Positions 1 through 12,845 of a stretch of 64,000 nt of DNA are shown piece by piece. Position numbers and translations under genes: made by a program. Under the pieces are notes generated by a model. It ran no database searches, was not told the DNA's origin, and worked only from the letters and a program-made list of their open reading frames with translations. Position 1 is the stretch's first letter. Each line of letters begins with the position of its first letter. Source of the DNA: Litsea cubeba (lineage: Eukaryota; Streptophyta; Magnoliopsida; Laurales; Lauraceae); assembly GCA_012931725.1 (NCBI GenBank), contig CM022945.1:99703951-99767950 (forward strand), in the 5' to 3' direction.

Positions 1-1787
1 GGTTTAGAGTGAAATGTGAATGGTTTAAATGTTTTAATTTATCCCTTAGAAAGCATGGTGGCTTAGGGAGTGCAGGTGGTTCATAAATGGGAATGAAGAA
101 GGTAAGAAAAATATTGAAATCTGACTTGAAATGCACTATCCGTGCATTGTCGGTCAGGCGTCGGTTAGCTGTCGGCTGACTGAATTGCCAAGTTCGGTCA
201 CCCGACATCCAACCGAATTCTGTTGGTTCCAATTCCAGAAGCCTGCATCGTGTCAGGAGTTTGTCGGTCAGCTTGCAGCTAACCGAACTATACATTTTGG
301 CTAGCCGAAAGCCAACCAACATCCCCTCGGTCGCTTTTCCAGAGAGCTGCAATTTCTGGGCTGAGATTTGTCGGTTAGCCTTTGGTCAAGTGCCGGTTAG
401 CCGACATACTCCACCTCAGCTAACCGACAGGTGACTAAAAATCTGACCGAAATCCCATATTTTTCTTTTTGCGAAGAATTTTTTTAGAAATGAAAACTAG
501 TTTATGTTTATGGACTTTTAACTTGGTTTTATGCAATTGAAATTCTAAAATGCTTTATTAACTTCAGGGGCACCAATTAGTTTTATCTTTCCGGTATTTA
601 GATTTCAATTACATAAAGATCAATGAATAGTCTTAACATAAACTTGATGAATCTTGCTTTCGAACTTCAATTTTGATACAAGAATTATAATCGTACTTTT
701 GACTCGAATTTTCAAGTATAAGTGTGTTTGAAGAATTGCTTTTAGAATGAAAGGGATTCACTTCTTAAGCTTGTTATGCATATGTTTATGCCATTTTGCT
801 AGTCATGCCTTGTTTAGCTTTGACAAGTGATTTTCCTTGATTTTCGATAACTTTGATAAGTATTTCATCGTGTTTTGTGCATTCATGATTCTAAGTAAAT
901 ACCACTGAGGTTGGACTGCATCTTCAGTCTGATCCACTGTCTGGGGGTCCTTAAACATGTGGACTGTCTGCAGACTAGTCGTGTATTATATTACACTTCG
1001 TGCGTGTTACCGGTTTCGCGGCCGGCCTCCCCGTTTACCTTGTGTAACGTGGGATCGTGTTTTGCTTATCGTGTCTTGTCGTGCATGCTTGCTCTTATCA
1101 TTATTATGGTAGAGAAAGGATGAGCACTTTGTGGATTTATCTTTTTCATGATATTTATGTATTCATGCTAGTTTCGTAAATCTAAAATGTACATCTTGAT
1201 TTTGAACTGTTTCAACTCTATTAAACTGTTTTAACATTGTTTTCATACTCATGACTAAATTGATTTCTTGCCAAACCATCGGTTTGATGCTTGTTATTTT
1301 GGTGCCCAGGTGCAGGAAGTTTTGTCCTTGAGGAGGAGTGTCCGGAGGAGGCTATTGAGCCACCCCCAGCTCGTGAGTGGCAGCCCGACGACGTCAATTA
1401 GACATCGGGCGGGTGTGCGAGATCGACTATTTTATTTTGGGAAATGTAGTTTGAGCTTTTGTTTACATATTGGCCTTTATTGGCCTCTTATTTTGGGATG
1501 TATTAAACTTAACTCACATTGTTATTTTGAAACTTAAACTATGATGGGAATGCTATATTATGAATTCTCTTTCTGATATTAAATCTCAATATGATCTTAC
1601 TGATGAAATTTGTTTTAAATATTTGTATCATGATTGAATATGCTCTTACTACACGCTTCCGCATATTTGTACATGTGAGTTAAATCCTCGTGTCTTGGGA
1701 TCCTCACCGCGGGAACCTGTGGTAACATAACCACAACGTCGCGGGCCCGGGTCTTGAATCTTCTAATCTCAGTCCGGGGACACGACA
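1..1787. mobile_element. Right-hand part of a long LTR (Ty3/Gypsy-like), truncated by the window edge
   Basis: No credible coding frame runs through this stretch. It ends in a typical LTR terminus (GGGGACACGACA, last base 1787), after which the sequence switches abruptly into the tandem repeat that fills the next 16 kb. Positions 150-440 hold a cluster of short inverted words (CGGTTAGC, GCTAACCG and relatives). A similar cluster lies at 4010-4250 in the solo LTR, so the two LTRs probably belong to related families. The left TG end, any target duplication and any internal domain lie outside the window, so a solo LTR cannot be told from the 3' LTR of a full element. The Tekay/Del-type assignment rests on long LTR length and end sequence only, and is inference. 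Confidence 0.6.
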
Positions 1788-2251
1788 CTTGGGTTTTTAG
1801 AGAGACAACTTGGAGTTCTCTCATCTCCTCCTACTCTTTGTTTCCAAGGTACCTCTTCTTCTACAACCTCAATTTTGGATTTCTTGTGGAGGTAAGAAAC
1901 AAACCCCTTTTTAGTTTATGTTTTGAGTTGAAATAGAGTCAAAAGATCTTATGTAGTTATACATAAACATTAATTAGCAGTTTCGTTTAGATTTCTTGTT
2001 AGGGTTTGATATTTAGGGATTTTGGTTCATTAGAGTAATTAGCAGAGAAAATGGTTAAAAAAGCTTGATTAGAGGAAAGTATAAGTATTAAATTGAATTT
2101 CAAGTGACACCCTTATCCGAATTAAACCTATTTAGTACTAATTAATTATATTTTAGTTAATTTAATTATACTTAGTTACAAATTATAAAATTAATGTAAA
2201 TTAGTTCCTTATAGGTTGAGTTAGTTGGATCGTCAGTCATGAATTGGTAGT
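1788..2251. repeat. Array unit 0, left part, split by the solo LTR
   Basis: This piece starts inside the pyrimidine-rich half of a unit, at the end of the upstream LTR, and runs through the GGAGGTAAGAAAC site into the AT-rich half. It stops at the solo LTR insertion. The same unit resumes after the LTR at 5912-6130 with the GTAGT duplication followed by TTGAAAC. The undisrupted units read TAGGTAGTTTGAAACC at this point, which proves that the LTR landed inside a unit. Confidence 0.88.
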
Positions 2252-5200
2252 TGTGAGAACCCGACTCCAGATTTCCTGGTTTAGCGTGGCTTTAATCGTG
2301 GATTTGTTTTCTCAGTGGGTTTACCGGTTGTTTGATCGAATTTCTGAGTTTGATTATATTTTCTTTGGTTTTGGAAAGTCTTGAAAGCCAGTGAACCTAG
2401 ACAGTGACCGTAGGATCCTATTAGTTTTGTGTTGTCTTTGTGGAGAGATTCACTTTGATTTCTAAAAATTTTCATTTCAGCTTCGTTTGACTAATCTCGC
2501 CATTCCCTACAACTTTTGTGTTCACTCTGTGCCCATTCGAAACTCCGAAAATCAGTTTTTCCAGCCCTGGGGGCAAAACCAATCTTTTCACATTGAATCT
2601 GGACTCAAATCTCGAGATCTTAGAACCTTGCCAAATCTATACTTTTTGGAAACTAGATTTTATGAGAAATATTTCTCTCTTCTTTGTCGATCACATCCGA
2701 GGCCCAGAAATCAATGTTTTAACTATTGAAATCCCAAATTCTCTATTATTTTGATCCCTTTGACCAAACAGTTGACTTTTTCTGCAGACCCCTGAAGTAT
2801 GTCAATATTAACCAATGTCAATATTAACCTTGTTGGAAATATAATTTTATGCCGGACACTTTTCATGTTTTAAGTTTCTTGATCCGAGGTCTAGAAAGCC
2901 CTCTAATCTCCATTGCTAGTTCTACTTAAGTGTGGACCCCACCCCCCACTCTTTATGTAAGCTCCCCTCTCCCTCATCTCTTCCAATTGTTCCAGTATAG
3001 AGGAGGTGGAGACTACAGCAGGAAAATAGGGGTTTTTCATCCCCTTTCTTCTTCTCATGTTTTCTTTCCCTAATCCCACCTCCAAGCTTACTAAAATAAA
3101 GATTTGAGCCCATCTTCTTCTTCCCCTCATCTCAAGCTCTCCATGGACTCCCTCATTGTGCAAATCTCAACTGGGCAGCCCCTATTTCAAGCTCTTTCTC
3201 GTTGATTGATGGCCCTAGAGGTAAGGACTCCTTCCCATCTTGTATTATTGAACAATGGTAGCCCTTTAAGTTCTCTTTCCTAGCTTGATTTGAGCCCATT
3301 CCTTGTCTTTCTTGATTTGCCATTTTAGGGTTGTAATGGGTTTTTGTTTTTGGGTGTTTTCTTGGTTTTTCTTGTAGGTTGATCTTGATAGTGTTTTGAA
3401 CTTGGATTTGCTTAGCTTGGACCCAAGGCAAATGGATGAATGGATGATTTCAAGTGTTAACATGTTTTATGAGAAAAATATGGATTTTCATTACTTGTTC
3501 GTAATGATTTAATACTTGCCTTTAATCATGCTTTTTACAATGATTTTCTATTGCTTTTGAAAGGATGATTTTAAAATGCCAACATGTTTATGGAAAATCT
3601 TGATTTACATTAATTATTTTTGGTGATTTCATATGTGTCCTCATCTACATTCTTGATATAGTTTCCATTGCTTTTAAAAATGTATATTGATGAGTCTTGT
3701 TACATTGTTTAATATCTTGGAAATGGTTGCATATGATTTTGTTAAAGCTTGTTTATAGTACATATGGATTTTCATGAATGATGGGTCATCACTTGATTGA
3801 ATGTGTTGAAATGGTTGTTTTTATGAATGGGATTTTGATGGAAGAATGGATGAGGTTGAATAGGGAATTTGAAGTGCTGGGAATGGAGGTTTTGAATGAT
3901 GAAATGGAGGAGCTTTTGGCTCACTTTATTACAGGGATATGACCCTTAAAAATGAGGAGTGTTTGGAGAAAGAAGGGACTGAAAACAGCTTCAGAAATCT
4001 GCTCCCGCAGTAACGTCGGTCCGCTGTCGGTCAGCCTGTTGGCTAACCGACAGGTGACCGACAACAGTTTGGTCCCAATTCCAGAGAGCTACAATTTCTG
4101 ATGCTGAAGTGTCGGTCAGCCGTCAGTGAACCGACAGCCCCTCGGTTCCAATTCTCGAGAGCTGTTTTCTCCCCTTTTCTGGACTCGGCTAGCCGTCGGT
4201 CAGCTTGTCGGTCGACCCTGTTGGTTAACCGACAAGCCAACCGAGGGTTGACCGAAATTTCAATCCTTATGGATTTCTTTTGGACAACTTGTGGAACTAT
4301 ATGGGAAAAGAATGTGGAACTATATTGAAGAAGAAACCTATCATCCTAATTTTGTTAAAGGTCTTTTAGACTTGTTAATGTGCGTAAGGTCCCGGATTGT
4401 CTCTAATTCTTATGGAGTACCAAATAAATATTAAATTGACAAACGAGACCCTACTTACATTGATGCAAATCTTGGACCTTCGACACTTAGCCAGGAGAAT
4501 GTTGGAAATCCATTCATGTTATATTTTTACCCGAATTTCACTTGTACACTATAAGTTCCATCCTTTATGATTCTATTACCCCGAAAGTATTGCTTTAGCA
4601 TATTACTAACCCGTATATGCCCATCCCGATACTGATGTATTTTTGTGCCTACGAGCACCCCGTCCCGTTATATATATTCATTTGTTTTGATTTCTCGCAT
4701 GTGACCTATGAGTCGGCACCACTAAGCTTGGATAACCTTATCGGTTTGATCCACCGATTTGGAGATCCCCCTTCTGTTATACCAGCTGTAGCATGGATCC
4801 CGCCTCGCCTCGACATACCCGGTTCGCTACCATGGTCCCGCAGAGTATTATATTTATTGTATAAAACCGTTGACTCTCCTCACCTCGTGTGACTGAGGTC
4901 AACGTCGTTGATTCTCCTCACCTCGTGTGACTGAGGTCAATGTCTCGATGTGCTCTCATCACTTTTGTGAGAGATGATTTAGCTTTGTGTGGTTTCCATC
5001 TTGTTAAGTTCCAGAATCATTGGTACCTTTACATGATTTTATTTCATATGTATCTCTTATAAATTATGTATCATTCTTTTATGAAATTCATGATTTATAC
5101 AGGTTTCAATGTATTTCCCAAGGTATCATTGTTTTAAATTATTGCTATGTCTTTTCACACAGAGTTCCCAATTGGCCAAATATAAATGTTTTTACATGAT

Positions 5201-5911
5201 TTAAATGATTACATGTTTCGTCAAATATTCATGTTTTATACCCGTTTTAATATGAATACATGAATTTGTTAAATATCCATGATTTTCTATGCATTTTAAT
5301 TATGTACAACTTTTGATCAAATAACATGATTTATCACATGTTTTATTCTTCAGTATATGTTTATTATCTATCCTTTCACCCACCTGCCATACCGTCGTGT
5401 CTGACCCACTACTTTGGTACTCAGGTTCAGATTTCTTACCCGAGTCGAGTGCATGTTTTGGCTATGGAGCCATGAGCTTGCAAGTTGTTTTGTCGGCTAT
5501 GTCGTGTAGACATTAAGCTTGACATCGGAGCTTCGTCACATATGGGGCAGTGATTATCAGCTTGTTTTGTATGGCTTTTATTAGCCTTCTTCTCGGGATT
5601 GTAATTAACACACATTGTTATTTGTAACTTAAATATATATGGCAATGTAATATCTAGTTACCGTCAGATCTGTATTTTGTTATGATGGTTTGTTCCAGTC
5701 TGATATATTCATTGTTATGATAGCTATATGCTAGAGGTTGAGTGTGACACGGAATCCAATGGCCACGGACTTCGGGTCACAACGCCACGAAAGCTTCCGC
5801 AAAAGTATTCAGGATGTGTTGGAACGTGTTATCCTCACACACGCGGATCTTGGGAGAAACATAATTACTTAACTCCCAATTTCACGGCCCCTCGGGTTTG
5901 GGGTCCTGACA
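2252..5911. mobile_element. Solo LTR, 3.66 kb, with perfect 5-bp target duplication
   Basis: The element begins TGTGAGAACCC and ends GGGTCCTGACA, which are imperfect inverted termini with TG...CA ends. The five bases before it (2247-2251) and after it (5912-5916) are both GTAGT, and removing the insertion restores the array unit. There is no gag-pol coding and no second LTR, so this is a solo LTR left by recombination. Long LTRs with such ends occur in Ty3/Gypsy chromoviruses of the Tekay/Del type; that assignment is inference. Inside are a CGGT/ACCG-rich cluster (about 4010-4250) and a roughly 38-bp tandem duplication near 4865-4940. Confidence 0.9.
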
Positions 5912-6130
5912 GTAGTTTGAAACTGTTTTAACAATGTTGGGTAGAGTCGAGGGTAAAATTGGATTTTCTAATTTTTGCTTCATATGCAAGTCATCTTGTC
6001 ATCATCGCGTGTATCTCGTTGAGCATGTCAATTTTCGTATTCAACGTAATCTCGTTCGTTCATACGTTGAGTAAGTGGGCCTTCATTTGACTTAATATGA
6101 AAAATACACAAACTTAGTGGACCTTTGTGC

Positions 6131-9100
6131 AAAATGGGCATCCTTATCACTTTGAAAACTCAACCCATTTCATTCCATTCGATCATCACTATGGCTGGGA
6201 GAGAAGAACCCATTTAATATCATCATTCCTCTCCATTTCTTCTCCTTTCTTTCCCATTTGCCAGGAGAGAGTTGTTGCTCGGGTTTTTGGAGAGAGAACT
6301 TGGTGTTCTCTCATCTCCTCAATCTCCTCCTACACTTTGTTTCGATGCGCTCTCTTCTTCTACAACCCCAATTTTGGATTTCCTGTGGAGGTAAGAAACG
6401 AACCCCTTTTTGGTTTATGTTTTGAGTTGAAATAGAGTCAAGTGACACTTATGTAGTTATGCATAAACATTCATTAGCATTTTCCTTTGGATTTCTTGTT
6501 AGGGTTTGATATTTAGAGATTTTGGTTCATCAGAGCAATTAGTAGAGAAAATGATTTCTAAAGCTTGATTAGAGATAAATATAAGTATTAAATTGAATTT
6601 CATGTTACACCCTGATCCGAATTAAACCTATTTAGTACTGATTAATTATGTTTTAGTTAATTTAATTAAACTTAGTTACTAATTATGATAATTAATGTAA
6701 ATTAGTTCCTTATAGGTTGAGTTACTTGGATCTTGAGTCTTGAATAGGGAGTTTGAAACCGATTTTGACTACTTTGGGTAGAGTCAAGTGCTTTTATGTA
6801 AATTCGGGTTTGCTAACTTTTGCATCATATGCACATCAACTTGACATCATCGCGTATATCTTGTTGAACACGTCGATTTTCGTCATAAACTTAATCTCAT
6901 TTGATCATATGTTGAGTAAGTGGGCCAACATTTGACTTAATATGAAAATACAAAGACTTAGTGGACGTTTCTGCAAAATGGGCATCCTTATCACTTCAAC
7001 AACTCAACCCATTTCATTCCATTCGATCATCACTGTGGCTGGGAGAGAAGAACACATTGCTTCTCAGCTTTCCTCTCCATTTCTTCTCCTTTCTTTCCCA
7101 TTTGATAGGAGAGAGTTATTGCTCGGGTTTTCGGAGAGACAACTTGGAGCTCTCTCATCTCCTTCATCTCTTCCTACTCTATGTTTCCAAGGACCCTCTT
7201 CTTCTACAACCCCACTTTCGGATTACTAGTTGAGGTAAGAAACAAACCCCCTTTTGGTTTATGTTTTGAGATTGAAATAGAGTCAAGAGACTCTTATGTA
7301 GTTATGCATAAACATTCATTAGCATTTTCCTTTAGATTTCTTGTTAGGGTTTGATATTTGGCGATTTTGGTTCATTAATTCGAGCAATTAGTAGAGAAAA
7401 CGGTTTGCAAAGCTTTATGAGAGGAAAGTATAAGTATTAAATTGAATTTCAAGTTACACCCTTATCCGAATGAAACCTATTTAGTACTAATTAATTATAT
7501 TTTTTAATTTAATTATACTTAGTTACTAATTATGGTAATTAATGTAAATTAGTTCCTCATAGGTTGAGTTAGTTGGAGCTTGAGCCTTGAATAGGTAGTG
7601 TTGAAACCGATTTAACTCTGTTGGGTAGATTCGAGGGCTTTTGTGTAAATTTGGACTTTTTGATTTTTGCATCATATGCACGTCATCTTGACATCATCGC
7701 GTGTATCTCATTGAGCATGTCAATTTTCGTATTCAACTTAATCTCATTTGATTATACGTTGAGTAAGTAGGCTATCATTTGACTTAATTTGAAAATACAC
7801 AAACTTAGTGGACCTTTGTGCAGAATGGGCATCCTTATCACTTCAAAAACTCAACCCATTTCATTCCATTCGATCATCACTGCGACTTGGAGAGAAGAAC
7901 CCATTTCTTCTCATCTTTTCGCCCCATTTATTCTCCTTTCCTTCCCATTTGTTAAGAGAGAGTAGTAGCTTGGGTTTTTGCATGGACAACGTGGACTTCT
8001 CTCATCTCCTTCATCTCCTCCCACTCTTTGTTTCCAAGGACCCTCTTCTTCTGCAACCCCAATTTCGGATTACTTGTGGAGGTAAGAAACAAACCCCTTT
8101 TTGGTTTATGTTTCGAGTTGAAATAGAGACAGGAGACCCTTATGTTGTGCATTAACATTCATTAGCATTTTCCATTGGATTTGTTGTTAGGGTTTGACAT
8201 TTAGGGATTGTGGTTAATTGGAGCAATTAGTAGAGAAAATGATTTCAAAAGCTTGATTAGAGGCACGTAAAAGTGTTAAATTGAATTTCATGTTACACAC
8301 TATCCGAATTAAACCTGTTTAGTACTAATTAATTATATTTTCGTTAATTTAATTATACTTAGTTACTAATTATGGAAATTCATGTAAATTAGTTCCTTAT
8401 AGGTTGAGTTAGTTGGATCTTGAGTCTTGAATAGGGAGTTTGAAACCGATTTGACTCTGTTAGGTAGAGTCGTGGGCTTTTAAGTAAATTAGGGTTTGCT
8501 AACTTTTGCATCATATGCACGTCATCTAGGCATCATCGCGTGTATCTCGTTGAGCACGTCGATTTTCCTATAAAACCTAATCTCATTTGATCATACGTTG
8601 AGTAAGTGGGCCATCATTTGACTTATTACGAAAATACACAAACTTAGTAGACCTTTGTGCAAAATGGGCATCCTTATGACTTCCAAAACTCAAACCATTT
8701 CATTCCATTCGATCATCACTGTGGCTGGGAGAAAAGAACACATTTCTTCTCATTTTTCCTCTCCATTTCTTCTCCGTTCTTTCCCATTTGCTTGGAGAGA
8801 ATTGTTGCATGGGTTTATAAAAAGAGACAACTTGGAGTTCTCTCATCTCCTCCTACTCTATGTTTCCAAGGTCCATTTTCTTTTACAACCCCAATTTCGG
8901 ATTTCTTGTGGAGGTAAGAAACAAACCCCTTTTACGTTTATGTTTTGAGTTGAAATAGAGTCAAGAGATTCTTATGTAGTTTTTAATAAACATTCATTAG
9001 CATTTTCCTCTAGATTTCTTGCTAGGGTTTGATATTTGAGGATTTTATTTCATTGGAGCAATTAGTAGAGAAAACGGTTTGGAAAGCTTGATTAGAGGAA

Positions 9101-10335
9101 AGTATAAGTTTTAAATTGAGTTTCAAGTGACACCCTTATCCGAATTAAACCTATTTAGTACTAATTAATTGTATTTTAGTTAATTTAATAATACTTAGTT
9201 ACTAATTATGGTAGATAATGTAAATTAGTTAATTATAGGTTGAGTTAGTTGGATCTTGAGTCTTGAATAGGTAGTTTTAACCGATTTGACTATGTTGGGT
9301 AGAGTCGAGGGCTTTTACGTAAATTTAGATTTTTTAATTTTTGCATCATATGCACGTCATCTTGGCATCATCGCGTGTATCTCGTTGAGCGCGTCGATTT
9401 TCGTATTCAACTTAATCTCTTTTGATCATACGTTGAGTAAGTGGGCCATCATTTGACTTAATATGAAAATACACAAACTTAGTGGACCTTTGTGCAAAAT
9501 GGGCATCCGTATCACTTCGAAAACTCAACCCATTTCATTCCATCCGATCATCACTGGGACTGGGAGAGAAGAACCCATTTCTTCTCATCTTTCCACTCCA
9601 TTTCTTCTCCTTTCTTTCCCATTTGCTAGGAGAGAGTTGTTGCTCGGATTTTTTGAAAGACAACTTGGAGTTTTCTCATCTCGTTTATCTCCTCCTTCTC
9701 TTTGTTTGCAAGGACCCTCTTCTTCTTCAACCCAATTTCGGATTACTTGTGGAGGTAAGAAACAAACCCCTTTTTTGTTTATGTTTTGAGTTGAAATAGA
9801 GTCAAGAGACACTTGTGTAGTTATGCATAAACATTAATTAGCATTTTCCTTTGGACTTCTTGTTAGGGTTTGATATTTCGGGTTTTTGTTTCATTGGAGC
9901 AATTAGTAGAGAAAATGGTTTCGAAAGCTTGATTAGAGACAAATATAAGTATTAAATTGAATTTCATGTTACACCCTGATCCGAATTAAACCTATTTAGT
10001 ACTTATTAATTATATTTTTTAATTTAATTATACTTAGTTACTAATTATGTTAATTAATGTAAATTAGTTCCTCTTAGGTTGAGTTGGTTGGAGCTTGAGT
10101 CTTGAATAGGTAGTTTGAAACCGATTTGACTATGTTGGGTAGATTCGAGGGCTTTTGCGTAAATTTGGATTTTTTAATTTTTGCACCATATGCACGTCAT
10201 CTTGACATCATCGCGTGTATCTCATTAAGCATGTCAATTTTCGTATTCAACTTAATCTCATTAGATTATACGTTGAGTAAGTAGGCTATCATTTGACTTA
10301 GTTTGAAAATACACAAACTTAGTGGACCATTGTGC
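6131..10335. repeat. Array block 1: unit types A-B-C-D-E
   Basis: The five units starting at 6131, 6975, 7822, 8661 and 9496 are distinguished by diagnostic text in the exon-like half. A has GAGAGAACTTGGTG and TTTCGATG. B has GAGACAACTTGGAGCTC and ACTAGTTGAGG. C has a GCATGGACAA-type segment and, further on, AAGTGTTAAATTG. D has TTTATAAAAAGAGACAAC. E has TTTTTTGAAAGACAAC and CCCAATTTCGG preceded by TTCAA. The same order returns at 14507-18241, so this is one copy of a higher-order unit. Confidence 0.82.
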
Positions 10336-12845
10336 GAAATGGGCATCCTTATCACTTCGAAAACTCAACCATTTCATTCCATTCGATCATCACTCCGGCT
10401 TGGACAGAAGAACCCATTTCTTTTAATCTTTTCGCTCCATTTCTTCTCCTTTCATTCCCATATGCTAGGAGGGAGTAGTTGCTCGGGTTTTCGCATGGAC
10501 AACTTGGAGTTCTCTCTTCTCCTTCATCTCCTCCCACTCTTTGTTTCCAAGGACCCACTTCTTCTACAACCCCAATTTCAGATTACTTGTGGAGGTAAGA
10601 AGCAAACCCCTTTTTGGTTTATGTTTTGAGTTGAAATAGTGTCAAGAGACAGTTATGTAGTTACGCATAAACCTTTATTAGGATTTTCCTTTGGATTTCT
10701 TGTTAGGGTTTGATATTTAGGGATTGTTGTTAATTGGAGCAATTAGTAGAGAAAATGGTTTAGAAAGCTTGATTAGAGGCAAGTAAAAGTGTTAAATTGA
10801 ATTTCATGTTACACCCTGATCCGAATTAAACTTGTTTAGTACTAATTAATTATATTTTAGTTAATTTAATTGTACTTAGTTACTAATTACGGAAACTAAT
10901 GTAAATTAGTTCCTTAAAGGTTGAGTTAGTTGGATCTTGAGTCTTGAATAGGGAGTTTGAAACCGATTTGGCTCTGTTGGTTAGAGTCGTGTACTTTTAT
11001 GTAAATTAGGGTTTGCTAACTTTGGCATCATATGCACGTCATTTTGGCATCATCGCGTGCATCTCATTGAGCATGTCGATTTTCGTATAAAACCTAATCT
11101 CATTTGATCATATGTTGAGTAAGTGGGCCATCATTTGACTTAATACGAAAATACACAAACTTAGTAGACCTTTGTGCAAAATGAGCATCCTTATCACTTC
11201 CAAAACTCAACCCATTTCGTTCCATTCGATCATCACTGTGGCTGGGAGAAAAGAACCCATTTCTTCTCGCCATTCCTCTCCATTTCTTCTCCATTCTTTC
11301 CCATTTGCTTGGAGAGAATTGTTGCATGGGTTTATAAAAAGAGACAACTTGGAGTTCTCTCATCTCCACCTACTCTTTGTTTCCAAGGTCCCTCTTCTTC
11401 TACAACCCCAATTTCGGATTTCTTGTGGAGGTAAGAAACAAACCCCTTTTTCGTTTATGTTTTGAGTTGAAATAAAGTCAAGAGACTCTTATGTAGTTTT
11501 ACATAAACATTCATTAGCATTTTCCTTTAGATTTCTTGTTAGGGTTTGATATTTGAGGATTTTATTTCATTGGAGCAATTAGTAGAGAAAACGGTTTGGA
11601 AAGCTTGATTAGAGGAAAGTATAAGTTTTAAATTGAATTTCAAGTGACACCCTTATCCGAATTAAACCAATTTAGTACTAATTATTTATATTTTAGGTAA
11701 TTTAATAATAATTACTTACTAATTATGGTAGTTAATGTAAATTAGTTAATTATAGGTTTAGTTAGTTGGATCTTGAGTCTTGAATAGGTAGCTTTAACCG
11801 ATTTGACTATGTTGGGTAGAGTCGAGGGCTTTTATGTAAATTTGGATTTTCTAATTTTTGCATCATATGCACGTCATCTTGGTATCATCGCGTGTATCTC
11901 GTTGAGCACGTCGATTTTCATATTCAACTTAATCTTTTTTGATAATACGTTGAGTAAGTGGGCCATCATTTGACTTAATATGAAAATACACAAACTTAGT
12001 GGACCTTTGTGCAAAATGGGCATCCTTATCACTTCGAAAACTCAACCCATTTTATTCCATTCGATCATCACTGGGACTGGGAGAGAAGAACCCATTTCTT
12101 CTCATCTTTCCACTCCATTTCTTCTCCTTTCTTTCCCATTTTCTAGGAGAGAGTAGTTGCTCGGGTTTTTTGAAAGACAACTTGGAGTTTTCTCATCTCC
12201 TCCTTCTCTTTGTTTGCAAGGACCCTCCTCTTCTTCAACCCAATTTCGGATTCCTTATGGAGGTAAGAAACAAACCGCCCTTTTGTTTATGTTTTGAGTT
12301 GAAATAGAGTCAAGAGACACTTGTGCAGTTATGCATAAACATTAATTAGTATTTTCCTTTGGATTTCTTGTTAGGGTTTGATATTTCGGGTTTTTGTTTC
12401 ATTGGAGCAATTAGTAGAGAAAATGGTTTGTAAAGCTTGATTAGAGGCACGTATAAGTATTAAATTGAATTTCATGTTAAACCCTGATCCGAATTAAACC
12501 TATTTAGTACTAATTAATAATGTTTTAGTTAATTTAATTATACTTAGTTACTAAATATGTTAATTAATGTAAATTAGTACCTTATAAGCTGAGTTAGTTA
12601 GATCTTGAGTCTTGAATTAGGAGTTTGAAACCGATTTGACTCTGTTGTGTAGAGTCGAGTGCTTTTATGTAAATTTGGGTTTGCTAACTTTTGGATCATA
12701 TGCACGTCATCTTAGCATCATCGTGTGTATCTCATTGAGCACGTCGATTTTCGTATTAAACTTAATCTCATTTGATCATACGTTGAGTAAGTAGGTCATC
12801 ATTTGACTTAATATGAAAATACACAAACTTAGTAGACCTTTGTGC
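10336..12845. repeat. Array block 2: partial higher-order unit C-D-E
   Basis: The units at 10336, 11178 and 12013 carry the C, D and E diagnostic segments in the same order as in the flanking blocks. They follow directly on the E unit at 9496. A 2.5-kb triplet duplicated by unequal exchange is the simplest reading. Confidence 0.8.
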
